From positions 1,426,001-1,490,000 of the forward strand of contig NZ_CP016364.1 in the NCBI RefSeq assembly GCF_001888185.1: a stretch of 64,000 nucleotides of DNA, in the 5' to 3' direction. The stretch comes from Phaeobacter porticola. Its GTDB lineage: Bacteria; Pseudomonadota; Alphaproteobacteria; Rhodobacterales; Rhodobacteraceae. Below are positions 27,556 to 39,727 of this stretch, one piece after another. Under the pieces are notes generated by a model that saw only the letters and a list, made by a program, of their open reading frames with translations, was not told the DNA's origin and searched no databases. A program made the translations under genes and the position numbers. Each line of letters opens with the position of its first letter. Within the stretch, counting starts at the first letter, position 1.

Positions 27556-28050
27556 CTAGGAAGCTAGGTGTAGATAGACGCTGTCGCACCATTTGCCGCT
27601 GATCTGGATGGTGCGCGCCGCACGGTGAGTTTCGACAAACCCCAAACCACGCAGCAGCATCAGCGAGGCTGCATTGTCGGGATCCACATCGGCAAGCATA
27701 TGCGGCAAGTTCATTGTCGTAAAAAGATGTGGGATCAAAACCTCCAGCGCCTCGCGCATCAAGCCTTGCCCCCAGGCGGCGCGCTCCAGGAAAAAACCTA
27801 GTTCGGGCGCTTTCCAGATGCCCGCCTTGCCAATGACGCAACCGTCACGAACCAGCGCATATTCACGTGTGTCTGACAGTGGTGCGCGCAGGGTGCCAGT
27901 CAGCCATGCCTCGCTCTGTGCAATGTCCCTATGCGGCGTGTCGAAATACTGCATCGCCACCGGATCCGAGAAAAAGCGATGCAGATCGGTGGCGTCTCCG
28001 GCCCGCAGGGGCCGGAGGGTCAATCGTTGGGTCTGTAGCGGCTCAGGCAC
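27556..28050 (-). CDS. GNAT-family N-acetyltransferase (RimJ/RimL type)
   Basis: The 164-aa product follows the RimJ/L pattern: [36 protein letters not shown] at the N-terminus, an acetyl-CoA-binding region [21 protein letters not shown], and [26 protein letters not shown]. It should acetylate an amino group on a protein or small molecule with acetyl-CoA; the target is unknown. I place the start at the GTG at 28050, which overlaps the mnmA stop by eight bases. The frame opens to 28107 but the extra residues lie inside mnmA. It is probably cotranscribed with mnmA. Confidence 0.85.
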   Translation of the reverse strand: MPEPLQTQRLTLRPLRAGDATDLHRFFSDPVAMQYFDTPHRDIAQSEAWLTGTLRAPLSDTREYALVRDGCVIGKAGIWKAPELGFFLERAAWGQGLMREALEVLIPHLFTTMNLPHMLADVDPDNAASLMLLRGLGFVETHRAARTIQISGKWCDSVYLHLAS

Positions 28051-29188
28051 CTTTCCAGATCCAGCCGCCGCCAAAGATGCGGCTGCCTTCGCCTGCGTAG
28101 AATACACAGGCCTGACCGGGCGAGATGCCTTCCTCGGCCGTCAACAGTTCCACTTCGGCTTCGGTTGCGGAGATCGGCCGCACAATGGCCTCGCGCGGGG
28201 GGCGCGTGGAGCGCACTTTGACCTTGAGGTGCCATTCCGACTGCGAGGTAAAGGGGTCATCCCCCAACCAGTTGATTTCGCGCACTGGAATTGTGCGAGT
28301 TGCCAGCAGCTCTTTCGGGCCAACAACAACCTGTTTGGTGTCGACATCCAGCTTGACCACATAAAGTGGCTCGCTCAACCCGCCGATGCCCAGCCCCCTG
28401 CGCTGACCGATGGTATAGTGTATAACACCGTTATGGCTGCCAAGCACCCGGCCATCGGAATGCACAATTTCGCCTGGTTCTGCCGCGCCGGGGCGCAGTT
28501 TTTCGATCACGCTGGCGTAATCGCCATTGGGCACAAAGCAGATGTCCTGGCTGTCAGGTTTATCCGCCACGGCCAAACCGTATTGCGCAGCCATCTCGCG
28601 GGTGGCGTCCTTGGAGGGCAGATGACCGAGCGGAAAGCGCAGATAATCCAGCTGCTCTGGTGTGGTGGAAAACAGGAAGTAGCTCTGGTCGCGATTGGCA
28701 TCTTCCGCCGAATGCAACTCGGCCCCATTGGGGCCATCTTTGCGCTGAATATAGTGCCCTGTGGCCATGCAGTCGGCCTCTAGGTCACGGGCGGTTTCCA
28801 GCAGATCCTTGAATTTCACCCGCTCGTTGCAGCGGATACAGGGTACCGGGGTTGCGCCAGCCAGATAGCTGTCGGCGAATTCATCAATAACGGCATCTTT
28901 AAAAATGTTCTCATAATCCAGCACGTAATGCGGAAAACCACGCTCTTCGGCGACTCGGCGCGCATCGTGGATATCAATGCCGGCACAGCAGGCGCCTTTC
29001 TTGGCCAGGGCCGCGCCATGGTCATAGAGCTGCAAGGTCACGCCCACCACGTCATAGCCCTCATCGGCCAAATGTGCAGCAACAACAGAGCTGTCGACGC
29101 CGCCGGACATGGCCACGACCACGCGCGTCTCGGACGGTGGTTTGGCAAAGCCTAGGGAATTCACGGTGGGATTGGGATCCAGCGCCAT
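28043..29188 (-). CDS. mnmA: tRNA-specific 2-thiouridylase
   Basis: MnmA inserts sulfur at position 2 of wobble U34 in Lys, Glu and Gln tRNAs. The 381-aa protein begins with the ATP-binding PP-loop [18 protein letters not shown]. It has the catalytic Cys region [15 protein letters not shown], the ATGHYIQRK segment, [14 protein letters not shown], and a C-terminal beta-barrel domain containing the second active Cys (SPGQACVFY). The length and motif order match the family. The N-terminal ~20 residues are a variable extension. Confidence 0.96.
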   Translation of the reverse strand: MALDPNPTVNSLGFAKPPSETRVVVAMSGGVDSSVVAAHLADEGYDVVGVTLQLYDHGAALAKKGACCAGIDIHDARRVAEERGFPHYVLDYENIFKDAVIDEFADSYLAGATPVPCIRCNERVKFKDLLETARDLEADCMATGHYIQRKDGPNGAELHSAEDANRDQSYFLFSTTPEQLDYLRFPLGHLPSKDATREMAAQYGLAVADKPDSQDICFVPNGDYASVIEKLRPGAAEPGEIVHSDGRVLGSHNGVIHYTIGQRRGLGIGGLSEPLYVVKLDVDTKQVVVGPKELLATRTIPVREINWLGDDPFTSQSEWHLKVKVRSTRPPREAIVRPISATEAEVELLTAEEGISPGQACVFYAGEGSRIFGGGWIWKGA

Positions 29189-29338
29189 CAGGCGACTCCT
29201 CGGATATGTAGGAAAGACATCGCAGAATATAGGAAAATCCTAACGATCCTCAAGGGGGGAGGTTCACGGCTCTTTAAGGCGTTTGCGCGAAATGTGGTGA
29301 CGGACCAATTTCTATGTTCCACACGAAGGAAGTTCGAG

Positions 29339-29617
29339 ATGTTCTTGAAGAAAGTCGATGGCCCCCGTGCTGTGACCCTGCCGGATGGTACGGTGATGAC
29401 GCGGGCTGATCTGCCACCAGAAACAACACGGCGCTGGGTGGCGTCACGTAAGGCGGCAGTTGTACGCGGTGTGCTCTACGGCTTGATCCCCCAAAGCGAG
29501 GCGTTGCGCCGTTATGGCTTAAGCGAAGAGGAATTTCGTGCCTGGGTTTCAGCCGTCGCAGATTTTGGCGAAGACGCCCTGAAAGCCACCCGTCTGAAAG
29601 ACTATCGCAAATCCTGA
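29339..29617 (+). CDS. sciP: SciP-like CtrA inhibitory protein (DUF1153)
   Basis: SciP in Caulobacter binds CtrA and blocks its transcriptional activation. The 92-aa product, MFLKKVDGPRAVTLPDGTVM onward, belongs to DUF1153. It contains a helix-turn-helix-like segment (RRYGLSEEEFRAWVSAVADFGEDALKATRL). The ATG at 29339 follows AAGGAAG; an upstream in-frame start at 29294 lies in AT-rich leader sequence. The gene lies directly upstream of ctrA in the same direction, which strengthens the functional link. Whether SciP restrains CtrA in this organism is inferred by homology. Confidence 0.9.
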   Translation: MFLKKVDGPRAVTLPDGTVMTRADLPPETTRRWVASRKAAVVRGVLYGLIPQSEALRRYGLSEEEFRAWVSAVADFGEDALKATRLKDYRKS

Positions 29618-29667
29618 GGCAAAAAAATCATTCACTCTTGAGGTGAGCGCGCAAATTAACCATCATG

Positions 29668-29702
29668 GTAACGGGCCATTAACTTTTTTCCATCAAGGTT
29701 AA
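29668..29702 (+). promoter_or_regulatory. CtrA-like sites in the ctrA promoter
   Basis: GTAA-N7-TTAAC at 29668-29683 has one mismatch to the TTAA-N7-TTAAC CtrA box. Further TTAA half-sites lie at 29656 and 29699. They are within 90 bases of the ctrA start, as expected for autoregulation. Confidence 0.5.
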
Positions 29703-29743
29703 TTCAGACCTGAGGGAAACAGTGTACAGGCGGAGAAAATAAT

Positions 29744-30463
29744 ATGCGCATTCTTCTTGTTGAGGATGATCCAACAACAGCGAAAAGCATTGAGTTGATG
29801 CTGACTCATGCGAACCTCAACGTTTATTCGACCGATCTCGGCGAAGAGGGGATCGATCTAGCCAAACTATATGATTACGATCTGATTCTGCTGGATCTTA
29901 ACCTGCCAGATATGAACGGCCACGAGGTGCTGCGTCAGCTGCGTATGGCCCGTATTGAAACCCCGATCCTGATCCTCTCCGGTGCTGATGACACCGAGAA
30001 TAAGATCAAGGGCTTTGGCTTTGGTGCCGATGACTACCTGACAAAACCCTTCCATCGCGAGGAACTGGTGGCCCGTATTCACGCCATCATCCGCCGCTCG
30101 AAAGGACATTCTCAGTCGATTATCAACACCGGTAAGATTTCTGTTAATCTGGACGCCAAGACCGTCGAGGTTGGCGGTAAGGCCGTACATCTGACCGGCA
30201 AGGAATATCAGATGCTGGAGCTGTTGAGCCTGCGTAAAGGCACAACGCTGACAAAGGAAATGTTCCTCAACCATCTTTACGGGGGCATGGACGAGCCAGA
30301 GCTGAAAATTATCGATGTATTTATCTGTAAACTGCGCAAGAAGTTGAGCACAGCAACAGGTGGCGACAACCATATCGAGACCGTCTGGGGCCGTGGCTAT
30401 GTGCTGCGCGATCCACAGGAGGATCAGATGGGTGGTGGACATCGCATGGCGGTGGGCGCCTGA
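29744..30463 (+). CDS. ctrA: Cell-cycle response regulator CtrA
   Basis: CtrA is an OmpR-type response regulator, the end point of the CckA-ChpT phosphorelay. In Rhodobacteraceae it controls motility, gene transfer agent genes and cell-cycle-linked traits. The 239-aa product has a receiver domain with the phosphorylated Asp51 ([16 protein letters not shown]). It has the hallmark [50 protein letters not shown] and a winged-helix DNA-binding domain ([52 protein letters not shown]). These are near-invariant in CtrA. CtrA-like boxes precede it. Confidence 0.97.
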   Translation: MRILLVEDDPTTAKSIELMLTHANLNVYSTDLGEEGIDLAKLYDYDLILLDLNLPDMNGHEVLRQLRMARIETPILILSGADDTENKIKGFGFGADDYLTKPFHREELVARIHAIIRRSKGHSQSIINTGKISVNLDAKTVEVGGKAVHLTGKEYQMLELLSLRKGTTLTKEMFLNHLYGGMDEPELKIIDVFICKLRKKLSTATGGDNHIETVWGRGYVLRDPQEDQMGGGHRMAVGA

Positions 30464-30501
30464 TCCGGCGCCTGACCACATCTCTTTACTTTGCTAGAAT
30501 G

Positions 30502-30524
30502 ATCCCGCTGCGGCGGGATTTTTC
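30502..30524 (+). terminator. Rho-independent terminator of ctrA
   Basis: ATCCCGC-TGCG-GCGGGAT stem-loop (30502-30519) followed by TTTTT, 38 bases beyond the ctrA stop. Confidence 0.8.
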
Positions 30525-30579
30525 ACGTCTTGGCGGTGCGGGTGGCTGGACGCGATGGCGTCACCGCCCTATCACCTAG

Positions 30580-34943
<4,364 letters not shown>

Positions 34944-35005
34944 CAAAAAATCCTGATGTGATGACAGATTGAAACATGGCCCATGCCGCGCCGTTTCTGG
35001 TGATG

Positions 35006-35053
35006 GTTCTCTGTTCGTGTTCCCTGATGTTCTCAAATGTTCTTATAAAGTTC
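35006..35053 (+). promoter_or_regulatory. LexA-type SOS box with phased GTTC array
   Basis: An exact GTTC-N7-GTTC, the LexA box of Rhodobacter and other alphaproteobacteria, lies at 35039-35053. Additional GTTC copies start at 35006, 35013, 35019 and 35029. The 35019, 35029 and 35039 copies are spaced exactly 10 bases apart. The LexA box overlaps a TTATAA -10-like element. It lies 84 bases upstream of the ATG at 35137. Confidence 0.65.
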
Positions 35054-35136
35054 TTTACAGGTGGAGTTGAATGTGAGAACAAATAGGCAACAACCACGCC
35101 AGAGAGCGATAGCAAGACAGACAGGAGGCCCGCACC

Positions 35137-35259
35137 ATGATGACCCAAATCAAAACAACTGTTCAGAATGCCCATTCGACACTGCTGCAAGATGCCATTG
35201 GCGCTGCGGCACTGGTGGTGATGTTGGTGGCGGGGTTGCACCTGCCCGGCCTGCTGTGA
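35137..35259 (+). CDS. Putative SOS-inducible small membrane protein (40 aa)
   Basis: An ATG at 35137 preceded by CAGGAGG opens a 40-residue ORF beginning MMTQIKTTVQNAHSTLLQDA. A single hydrophobic helix follows (IGAAALVVMLVAGLHLPGLL) and runs to the C-terminus. The strong ribosome-binding site, the membrane helix, the LexA-type box upstream and a strong terminator at 35420-35454 together make a complete small transcription unit. It resembles in concept SidA of Caulobacter, a short SOS-induced membrane protein that blocks division, and TisB-type toxins. I see no sequence similarity I could claim, so its function is unknown. Confidence 0.7.
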   Translation: MMTQIKTTVQNAHSTLLQDAIGAAALVVMLVAGLHLPGLL

Positions 35260-35419
35260 TGCTACCGACCGGCCAGCTGTGAGGTTTTAGATTTCCTGAT
35301 CGCACTCTTTATGCCGGACGGGGCCGCCTGTCCCAAGCTTGCCCGGTTTGCCTGCCGGTCTGGCCGACCTGCCTCAGGTCAACAGGTCCCGTTCGGGTCC
35401 CGCATGAGAGAGCATACTG
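35260..35419 (+). other. Long 3' untranslated region or candidate small RNA
   Basis: No supported ORF lies between the 40-aa gene and the terminator at 35420. The stretch contains short hairpins, for example GACCTGCCTCAGGTC near 35367 and a GGTCCC-GTTC-GGGTCC-like element near 35385. It is either the 3' UTR of the small gene or the body of a separate small RNA. The remaining bases from 35455 to 35567 show nothing except a GCCTGAGCG/CGCTCAGGC hairpin at 35551-35573, which overlaps the end of the minus-strand gene. Confidence 0.3.
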
Positions 35420-35454
35420 CCGCCGCCACCCCCTCGGGTGTGCGGCGGTTTTTT
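35420..35454 (+). terminator. Strong rho-independent terminator
   Basis: A 7-bp CCGCCGC/GCGGCGG stem extends through a one-base bulge into CACCC-CCTC-GGGTG and is followed by TTTTTT. It closes the transcript of the 40-aa gene. Confidence 0.85.
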
Positions 35455-35567
35455 CGTGTGGTTCGTGGAGTATGGATCCGACGGCAGCTACGCGCGGATG
35501 TCAGGGCTGTCGGCGCTACGCAGCGTTTGCACTTGCGGGCCTGTGGTCAGGCCTGAGCGCTGATCGC

Positions 35568-36020
35568 TCAGGCGCAGGTCTGTTCCTGATAGGTCTGCAT
35601 CGCCTCCAAGGTGGCATCCAGCGCCAGCAGGATCGACGCATGGCGGTTCTTGAATTCTCGCGCGGGGATCAGCACCTGGAACCCGTCAAAGGGGGCATCT
35701 GGGACCGGCCCGTCCTCGGTCAGCATGGCCTTGAGCTGCTGGCGGGCCTGTTCAACCTCTGCCAAGGTGCGGCCAACAATGACCTCGCCGACAACGGCGG
35801 CAGAAGCCTGCCCCAATGCGCAGGCTTTGACATCCTGACCAAAATCACTGATCCGCCCATCCTCTACCCGCAGGTCCACCGTCACCGTCGAACCACACAG
35901 GGGCGACCGTTTCTTGACGCTGGCGTCCGGGGCCTCGAGCCGGTCGAGATGCGGAATATCGGCGGCCAGCGCCAGGATCCGTGCGGAGTATAATTTTATC
36001 AGATCAGTCTCGCCGGACAT
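35568..36020 (-). CDS. NifU/IscU-like iron-sulfur scaffold protein
   Basis: The 150-aa protein resembles SufU/IscU-type scaffolds: LIKLYSARILALAADIPHLDRL at the N-terminus, the first cluster Cys in SPLCGSTVTVDL (Cys42), and the second in VKACALGQASAAVVGE (Cys68). In IscU a third Cys lies in a KHCS-type segment; here the corresponding NRHASILLALDA has Ala/Ser, so the third ligand is missing. It might use another ligand, act in transfer, or be a degenerate family member common to this group. It is divergent from hisI, with about 76 bases between the start codons. Confidence 0.82.
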   Translation of the reverse strand: MSGETDLIKLYSARILALAADIPHLDRLEAPDASVKKRSPLCGSTVTVDLRVEDGRISDFGQDVKACALGQASAAVVGEVIVGRTLAEVEQARQQLKAMLTEDGPVPDAPFDGFQVLIPAREFKNRHASILLALDATLEAMQTYQEQTCA

Positions 36021-36096
36021 GGGGTACCTCGGGCTTTCCCTTACGCGCTGTTCTCAATACATAGGGGGCGAGTTCCCAGATGCAAAGGTTTTTGCC

Positions 36097-36456
36097 ATGT
36101 CTTTTGATCCTCTTAGCCTAAAGTACAATGAGGCCGGTCTGATCCCCTGCATCGCGCAGGAAGAGGGCAGTGGCGAAATCCTTATGATGGCCTGGATGAA
36201 TGCGCAGTCGGTCATGCGGACGTTGGAGACACATAAGGTGACATATTGGTCGCGTTCGCGTCAGGCATTCTGGGTCAAGGGCGAGAGTTCAGGGCATTTG
36301 CAGGAACTGGTGGATTTGCGGATCGACTGTGATCGCGATTGCCTTCTGGCGGTGGTGCGTCAGACCGGCCCTGCCTGTCACACCAATCGGCGCAGTTGTT
36401 TCTACACTGCCATTCGCGATGGCGAAGAGCTGGAGCTGATGCAGCCGATGGTCTGA
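36097..36456 (+). CDS. hisI: Phosphoribosyl-AMP cyclohydrolase
   Basis: HisI opens the adenine ring of PR-AMP in histidine biosynthesis. The 119-aa product has the whole family pattern: KYNEAGLIPCIAQEEGSGEILMMAWMN, TYWSRSRQAFWVKGESSGHLQ, the metal-binding IDCDRDCLL, and the Cys pair in GPACHTNRRSCFY. The ATG at 36097 gives the normal length; the frame extends upstream to 35914 through unrelated sequence. No hisE (phosphoribosyl-ATP pyrophosphatase) domain is fused or adjacent, so that step is encoded elsewhere. Confidence 0.95.
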   Translation: MSFDPLSLKYNEAGLIPCIAQEEGSGEILMMAWMNAQSVMRTLETHKVTYWSRSRQAFWVKGESSGHLQELVDLRIDCDRDCLLAVVRQTGPACHTNRRSCFYTAIRDGEELELMQPMV

Positions 36457-36492
36457 TGGCGCTGATAGCTGGGGACGGCCCTGACGCGCAGT

Positions 36493-36527
36493 GCCTCCGG
36501 CGGGGATATTTTAGCCAGAAGAAGCGG
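36493..36527. repeat. REP-like element overlapping the gluQRS 3' end
   Basis: The sequence GCCTCCGGCGGGGATATTTT followed by AGCCAGAAGAAGCGG matches a very common Rhodobacteraceae intergenic motif as I recall it. Read on the minus strand, it supplies the final Ser-Ser-Gly codons and the TAA of gluQRS. Confidence 0.5.
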
Positions 36528-37371
36528 GCAGGCCGATCATGGCGCGAATATCAAGCGGAGTTACCCCCTCCCTGCGGTATTTGGCGATGGCGCGGGCGTC
36601 ATCCCGTTTGGCGAGGCGTTTGCCCTGATCGTCACGGATCAGCGGGTGGTGGTGGTAGACCGGCGTCGGCAGGCCAAGCAGCGCTTGCAGCAGCACGTGG
36701 ATCTGCGTGGCCTCAAACAGATCTGCGCCCCGCACCACATGGGTGATGTGCTGGTCGGCATCATCCACCACCACCGAGAGATGATAGGCGCTGCCCATGC
36801 CGCGGCGCACAAGAATGATATCACCGACCGTTGTTATCAGTCGCCGGGGGTCCAGTGGGTGTTGGCCGTTATAGGTCTCGCCGGTCTCGGAGAAGGGCCG
36901 TAGCCGGGCAGCGCGCACGGCGCTTTCCATATTGAGGCGGATCACATCCTCGGCGCCAGCGTCCGCCATCGCGCGGTTCCGGCAGGTGCCGGGGTAGATG
37001 CGTCCGTCGGGGCCAAATTGCGGCACGCCCTCTTGCGGAGCACCTGCAGCGGCCTCGATATCGCGGCGATTGCAGCGGCAGGGATAGGTGAGTCCCATAG
37101 CGGTCAGCTGATCGAGCGCGGCCCGGTAACGGGGCAGTCGCTGCGACTGGCACATCACCGGCTGCGGCCAGTCAAGGCCCAGCCAGACCAGATCCTCATA
37201 GATCTGCTGTTCCCAGTGCGGGCGGGACCGGGCCGTGTCGATGTCCTCAATCCGCAGCAGAAAACGGCCACCGCTGGCCTGTGCCATATCATGCGCCAGA
37301 AGTGCGGAATAGGCGTGGCCCAAATGCAGTGGTCCAGTTGGCGACGGGGCAAAGCGGGTGGTAAATATCAA
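36511..37371 (-). CDS. gluQRS: Glutamyl-Q tRNA(Asp) synthetase
   Basis: This truncated GluRS paralogue attaches glutamate to the queuosine base of tRNA(Asp), not to the 3' end. The 286-aa protein has the class I HIGH-like motif in FTTRFAPSPTGPLHLGHAYSA and the LRIEDIDTARSRP segment. A Cys/Tyr zinc-site region follows (YPCRCNRRDIEAAA and YPGTCRNR), then VRGADLF and the KMSKS-like GKRLAKRDDA near the C-terminus. It lacks the anticodon-binding domain of GluRS, as expected. Its last codons come from a REP-like element. It overlaps the upstream methyltransferase gene by four bases. Confidence 0.93.
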   Translation of the reverse strand: MIFTTRFAPSPTGPLHLGHAYSALLAHDMAQASGGRFLLRIEDIDTARSRPHWEQQIYEDLVWLGLDWPQPVMCQSQRLPRYRAALDQLTAMGLTYPCRCNRRDIEAAAGAPQEGVPQFGPDGRIYPGTCRNRAMADAGAEDVIRLNMESAVRAARLRPFSETGETYNGQHPLDPRRLITTVGDIILVRRGMGSAYHLSVVVDDADQHITHVVRGADLFEATQIHVLLQALLGLPTPVYHHHPLIRDDQGKRLAKRDDARAIAKYRREGVTPLDIRAMIGLPASSG

Positions 37372-37982
37372 GACTTCTCAATTACGTAGACTGTGGACTT
37401 AAGGTCAATACCAGGGAGGTGATCGCCGTGCTCCCGAGATAGCAGTCGCGCGGCGGAACAGTCCAGCCATTCATTGAGTTTCCCGGTGTAGGCCGAGTCT
37501 TCCAACGCGTGGTCATTGTAGGAAAACACAAATAACCCACCCCGTGGCAGGGCGTGCATAATCATATCAAATACTTCTGGAGGGGCGGCACCGGTGCCCA
37601 ATACGCCGCAGCCGGTGATCAGACGATAGGCACCTTTGGCGATTGGTTGGGGATCTGTTACTTCTATCTGCGTCAGGTGCCGATAGGCGCCTTTGCCTCG
37701 GGCCTGTTCCAGCATTTCGCCGGAGGGTTCCATCCCGTCGATGGTCTGAAATCCCTGGCGTCGCAGTGCGAGGCCCGACAGGCCAGTGCCGCAGCCAAAA
37801 TCCAGAACCGGTTCGGTCACATCAGGATGGGCGCCTGCCAAAGCCTCGGCAATGCGTCCCGGTGTGGCATACCCATTCTCAGCAATCTCGGCGTCATAGG
37901 AGGCGGCCCAGTCATCGTAGTGTTTCTGGGTCGCTTCCGGTGTGTCAAGGTCATAGGCCTTGTCGAGAAACTTTTCGCTCAT
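37368..37982 (-). CDS. Class I SAM-dependent methyltransferase
   Basis: The 204-aa protein has the SAM-binding motif VLDFGCGTGLSGLAL near residue 60. The following strands TIDGMEPSGEMLEQARGKGAYRHL, the VLGTGAAPPEVFDMIMHAL segment and FVFSYNDHALED are consistent with a Rossmann-fold methyltransferase (methyltransf_11/25-like). The N-terminus AYDLDTPEATQKHYDDWAASYDAEIAENGY is the pattern of the UbiE/Williams-Beuren-related group of small-molecule methyltransferases. The substrate cannot be deduced. It overlaps gluQRS (ATGA-type), so the two share a transcript. Confidence 0.85.
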   Translation of the reverse strand: MSEKFLDKAYDLDTPEATQKHYDDWAASYDAEIAENGYATPGRIAEALAGAHPDVTEPVLDFGCGTGLSGLALRRQGFQTIDGMEPSGEMLEQARGKGAYRHLTQIEVTDPQPIAKGAYRLITGCGVLGTGAAPPEVFDMIMHALPRGGLFVFSYNDHALEDSAYTGKLNEWLDCSAARLLSREHGDHLPGIDLKSTVYVIEKS

Positions 37983-38015
37983 ACGGACAGCTTAGGCGCT
38001 GCCCGCATGAGGCGT

Positions 38016-39359
38016 CTAGGAAAAGTTTGCCAGCCACTCCTGCCAGGCGGCCTTTGCCCGGTCAGTATAGGCCTTGTAGCGGTCTTTGCGGCCACGGCGT
38101 CCGCCTTTGAGGCCATCGACCGTGCGGAACAGGCCGAAGTTCACATTCATCGGCTGGAAGGTCTTGGCCTCGGCGCCGCCGGTGATGTGGTGGATCAGCG
38201 CACCCGTGGCGCTGTCCTGTGGCACCTCAGGCAGATCCCGGCCAAGGATTTCCGATGCTGCCATCCGGCCCGCTAGCAGGCCCATCGCAGCACTTTCAAC
38301 ATAGCCCTCAACGCCAGTGATCTGGCCAGCAAAGCGGATGTTGGGCCTGGACTTCAGGCGCATCTGATTGTCCAGCAGCGTGGGCGAGTTCAGGAAAGTG
38401 TTGCGATGAATGCCACCAAGACGGGCGAAACTGGCGTTTTCCAGCCCCGGGATCATCCGCAACACCTCTGTCTGGGCGCCGTATTTCATCTTGGTCTGGA
38501 AGCCGACGATGTTGAACAGGGTCCCCAGCGCATTGTCGCGGCGCAGCTGGACGACCGCATGAGCCTTGACCTCTGGCTGATGCGGATTGGTCAGGCCGAC
38601 GGGCTTCATCGGGCCATGGCGCAGGGTTTCGCGACCGCGTTCGGCCATCACCTCGATCGGCAGGCAGCCGTCGAAATAGCCAGCGGTTTCGCCCTCGTGG
38701 AATTCGGTCTTGTCGGCGGCGAGCAGCGCGTCGATGAAGGCCTCGTATTGGTCCTTGTCCATCGGGCAGTTGAGGTAGGCGGTGCGTTCTTCCTCGGTCT
38801 CACCCTTGTCATACCGGGACTGCATCCAGGCCTTCGACATGTCGATGCTGTCGGCGTAGATGATCGGGGCGATGGCGTCGAAGAAGGCTAGCGCCTCGGC
38901 TCCGGTCTCCTGTTGAATGGCCTGTCCCAGGCTGGCGGAGGTCAGCGGGCCGGTGGCAAAGATCCAGTGGCCGTCCGTGGGCAGGTCGGTGATCTCTTCA
39001 TAGGAGACAGTGACATTTGGCAGCGCCTTCAGCCGGGCCGTCACGGTTTCGGCAAAGGGCTCGCGGTCCACGGCCAATGCGCCCCCTGCAGGCAGGCGAT
39101 GCTGCTCAGCAGTGGACATGATCAGGCCATTGGCAGCGCGCATTTCCCAATGCAGCAGGCCGACAGCGTTCTGTTCATCATCGTCCGAGCGGAAGGAGTT
39201 GGAGCAGACCATCTCACCCAGATTGCCGGTTTGATGGGCAAAGGTCTCCACCTTGGGGCGCATTTCATGCAGCACCACGTCTACGCCCAAATGTGCGGCC
39301 TGCCATGCGGCCTCTGAGCCGGCCATGCCGCCGCCCACGATATGCAATGTTTTTGTCAT
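38016..39359 (-). CDS. trmFO: Methylenetetrahydrofolate-tRNA-(uracil-54-C5-)-methyltransferase
   Basis: TrmFO makes ribothymidine at U54 of tRNA using methylene-THF and FAD; Rhodobacterales and many Gram-positives use it in place of TrmA. The protein (447 aa from the ATG at 39359) opens with the FAD motif [16 protein letters not shown]. It contains YEMRP-like [31 protein letters not shown], the redox-active Cys segment [45 protein letters not shown], and [25 protein letters not shown] three codons upstream is an alternative start. Confidence 0.95.
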   Translation of the reverse strand: MTKTLHIVGGGMAGSEAAWQAAHLGVDVVLHEMRPKVETFAHQTGNLGEMVCSNSFRSDDDEQNAVGLLHWEMRAANGLIMSTAEQHRLPAGGALAVDREPFAETVTARLKALPNVTVSYEEITDLPTDGHWIFATGPLTSASLGQAIQQETGAEALAFFDAIAPIIYADSIDMSKAWMQSRYDKGETEEERTAYLNCPMDKDQYEAFIDALLAADKTEFHEGETAGYFDGCLPIEVMAERGRETLRHGPMKPVGLTNPHQPEVKAHAVVQLRRDNALGTLFNIVGFQTKMKYGAQTEVLRMIPGLENASFARLGGIHRNTFLNSPTLLDNQMRLKSRPNIRFAGQITGVEGYVESAAMGLLAGRMAASEILGRDLPEVPQDSATGALIHHITGGAEAKTFQPMNVNFGLFRTVDGLKGGRRGRKDRYKAYTDRAKAAWQEWLANFS

Positions 39360-39727
39360 GCCCGCCACATAGGGCAGCTGGGGCCGTCACGCAATATTGC
39401 GCGGTGCTGCTTGTGCTGATCGATGCGAAAAACTGGGGTTTTTGGGGTCTGTGCAATCCCATCGCCATCAGTAGCAATGTCGATTGGTCTGACCGGGAGG
39501 GGTATTGGGGTCGCTGGGGAACTGTCTGGCCGGGGGAGAGACCCGGTGGAGGGACGGTCCGCATCAGCGACCCTAATTGTGCCGGGGATTGTGACCATGT
39601 CTCACAAGCCCTGCCCAATCTTTGCCATGATCTTGCCTTGTTTGAAAGACCCGACATGGAAACAATAAATCGCCAATCGTAAACAAAGACTAAAATTTTC
39701 GACGTCTTTTAGGTTTTTTTGAGTGGA
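39360..39727. other. 368-base gap without a supported gene
   Basis: Several short ORFs cross this gap on both strands (for example 39423-39668 plus, 81 codons) but none has a good ribosome-binding site or a recognisable protein. The last ~60 bases are AT-rich, with AAAGAC-n-GTCTTT followed by TTAGGTTTTTTT (39686-39720), a weak terminator-like hairpin. The trmFO promoter should also lie here. Confidence 0.35.

Noticed and set aside
39423-39668. 81-codon ORF between trmFO and the enoyl-CoA hydratase gene
   Set aside because: No ribosome-binding site, no family resemblance, and competing ORFs in the same gap.
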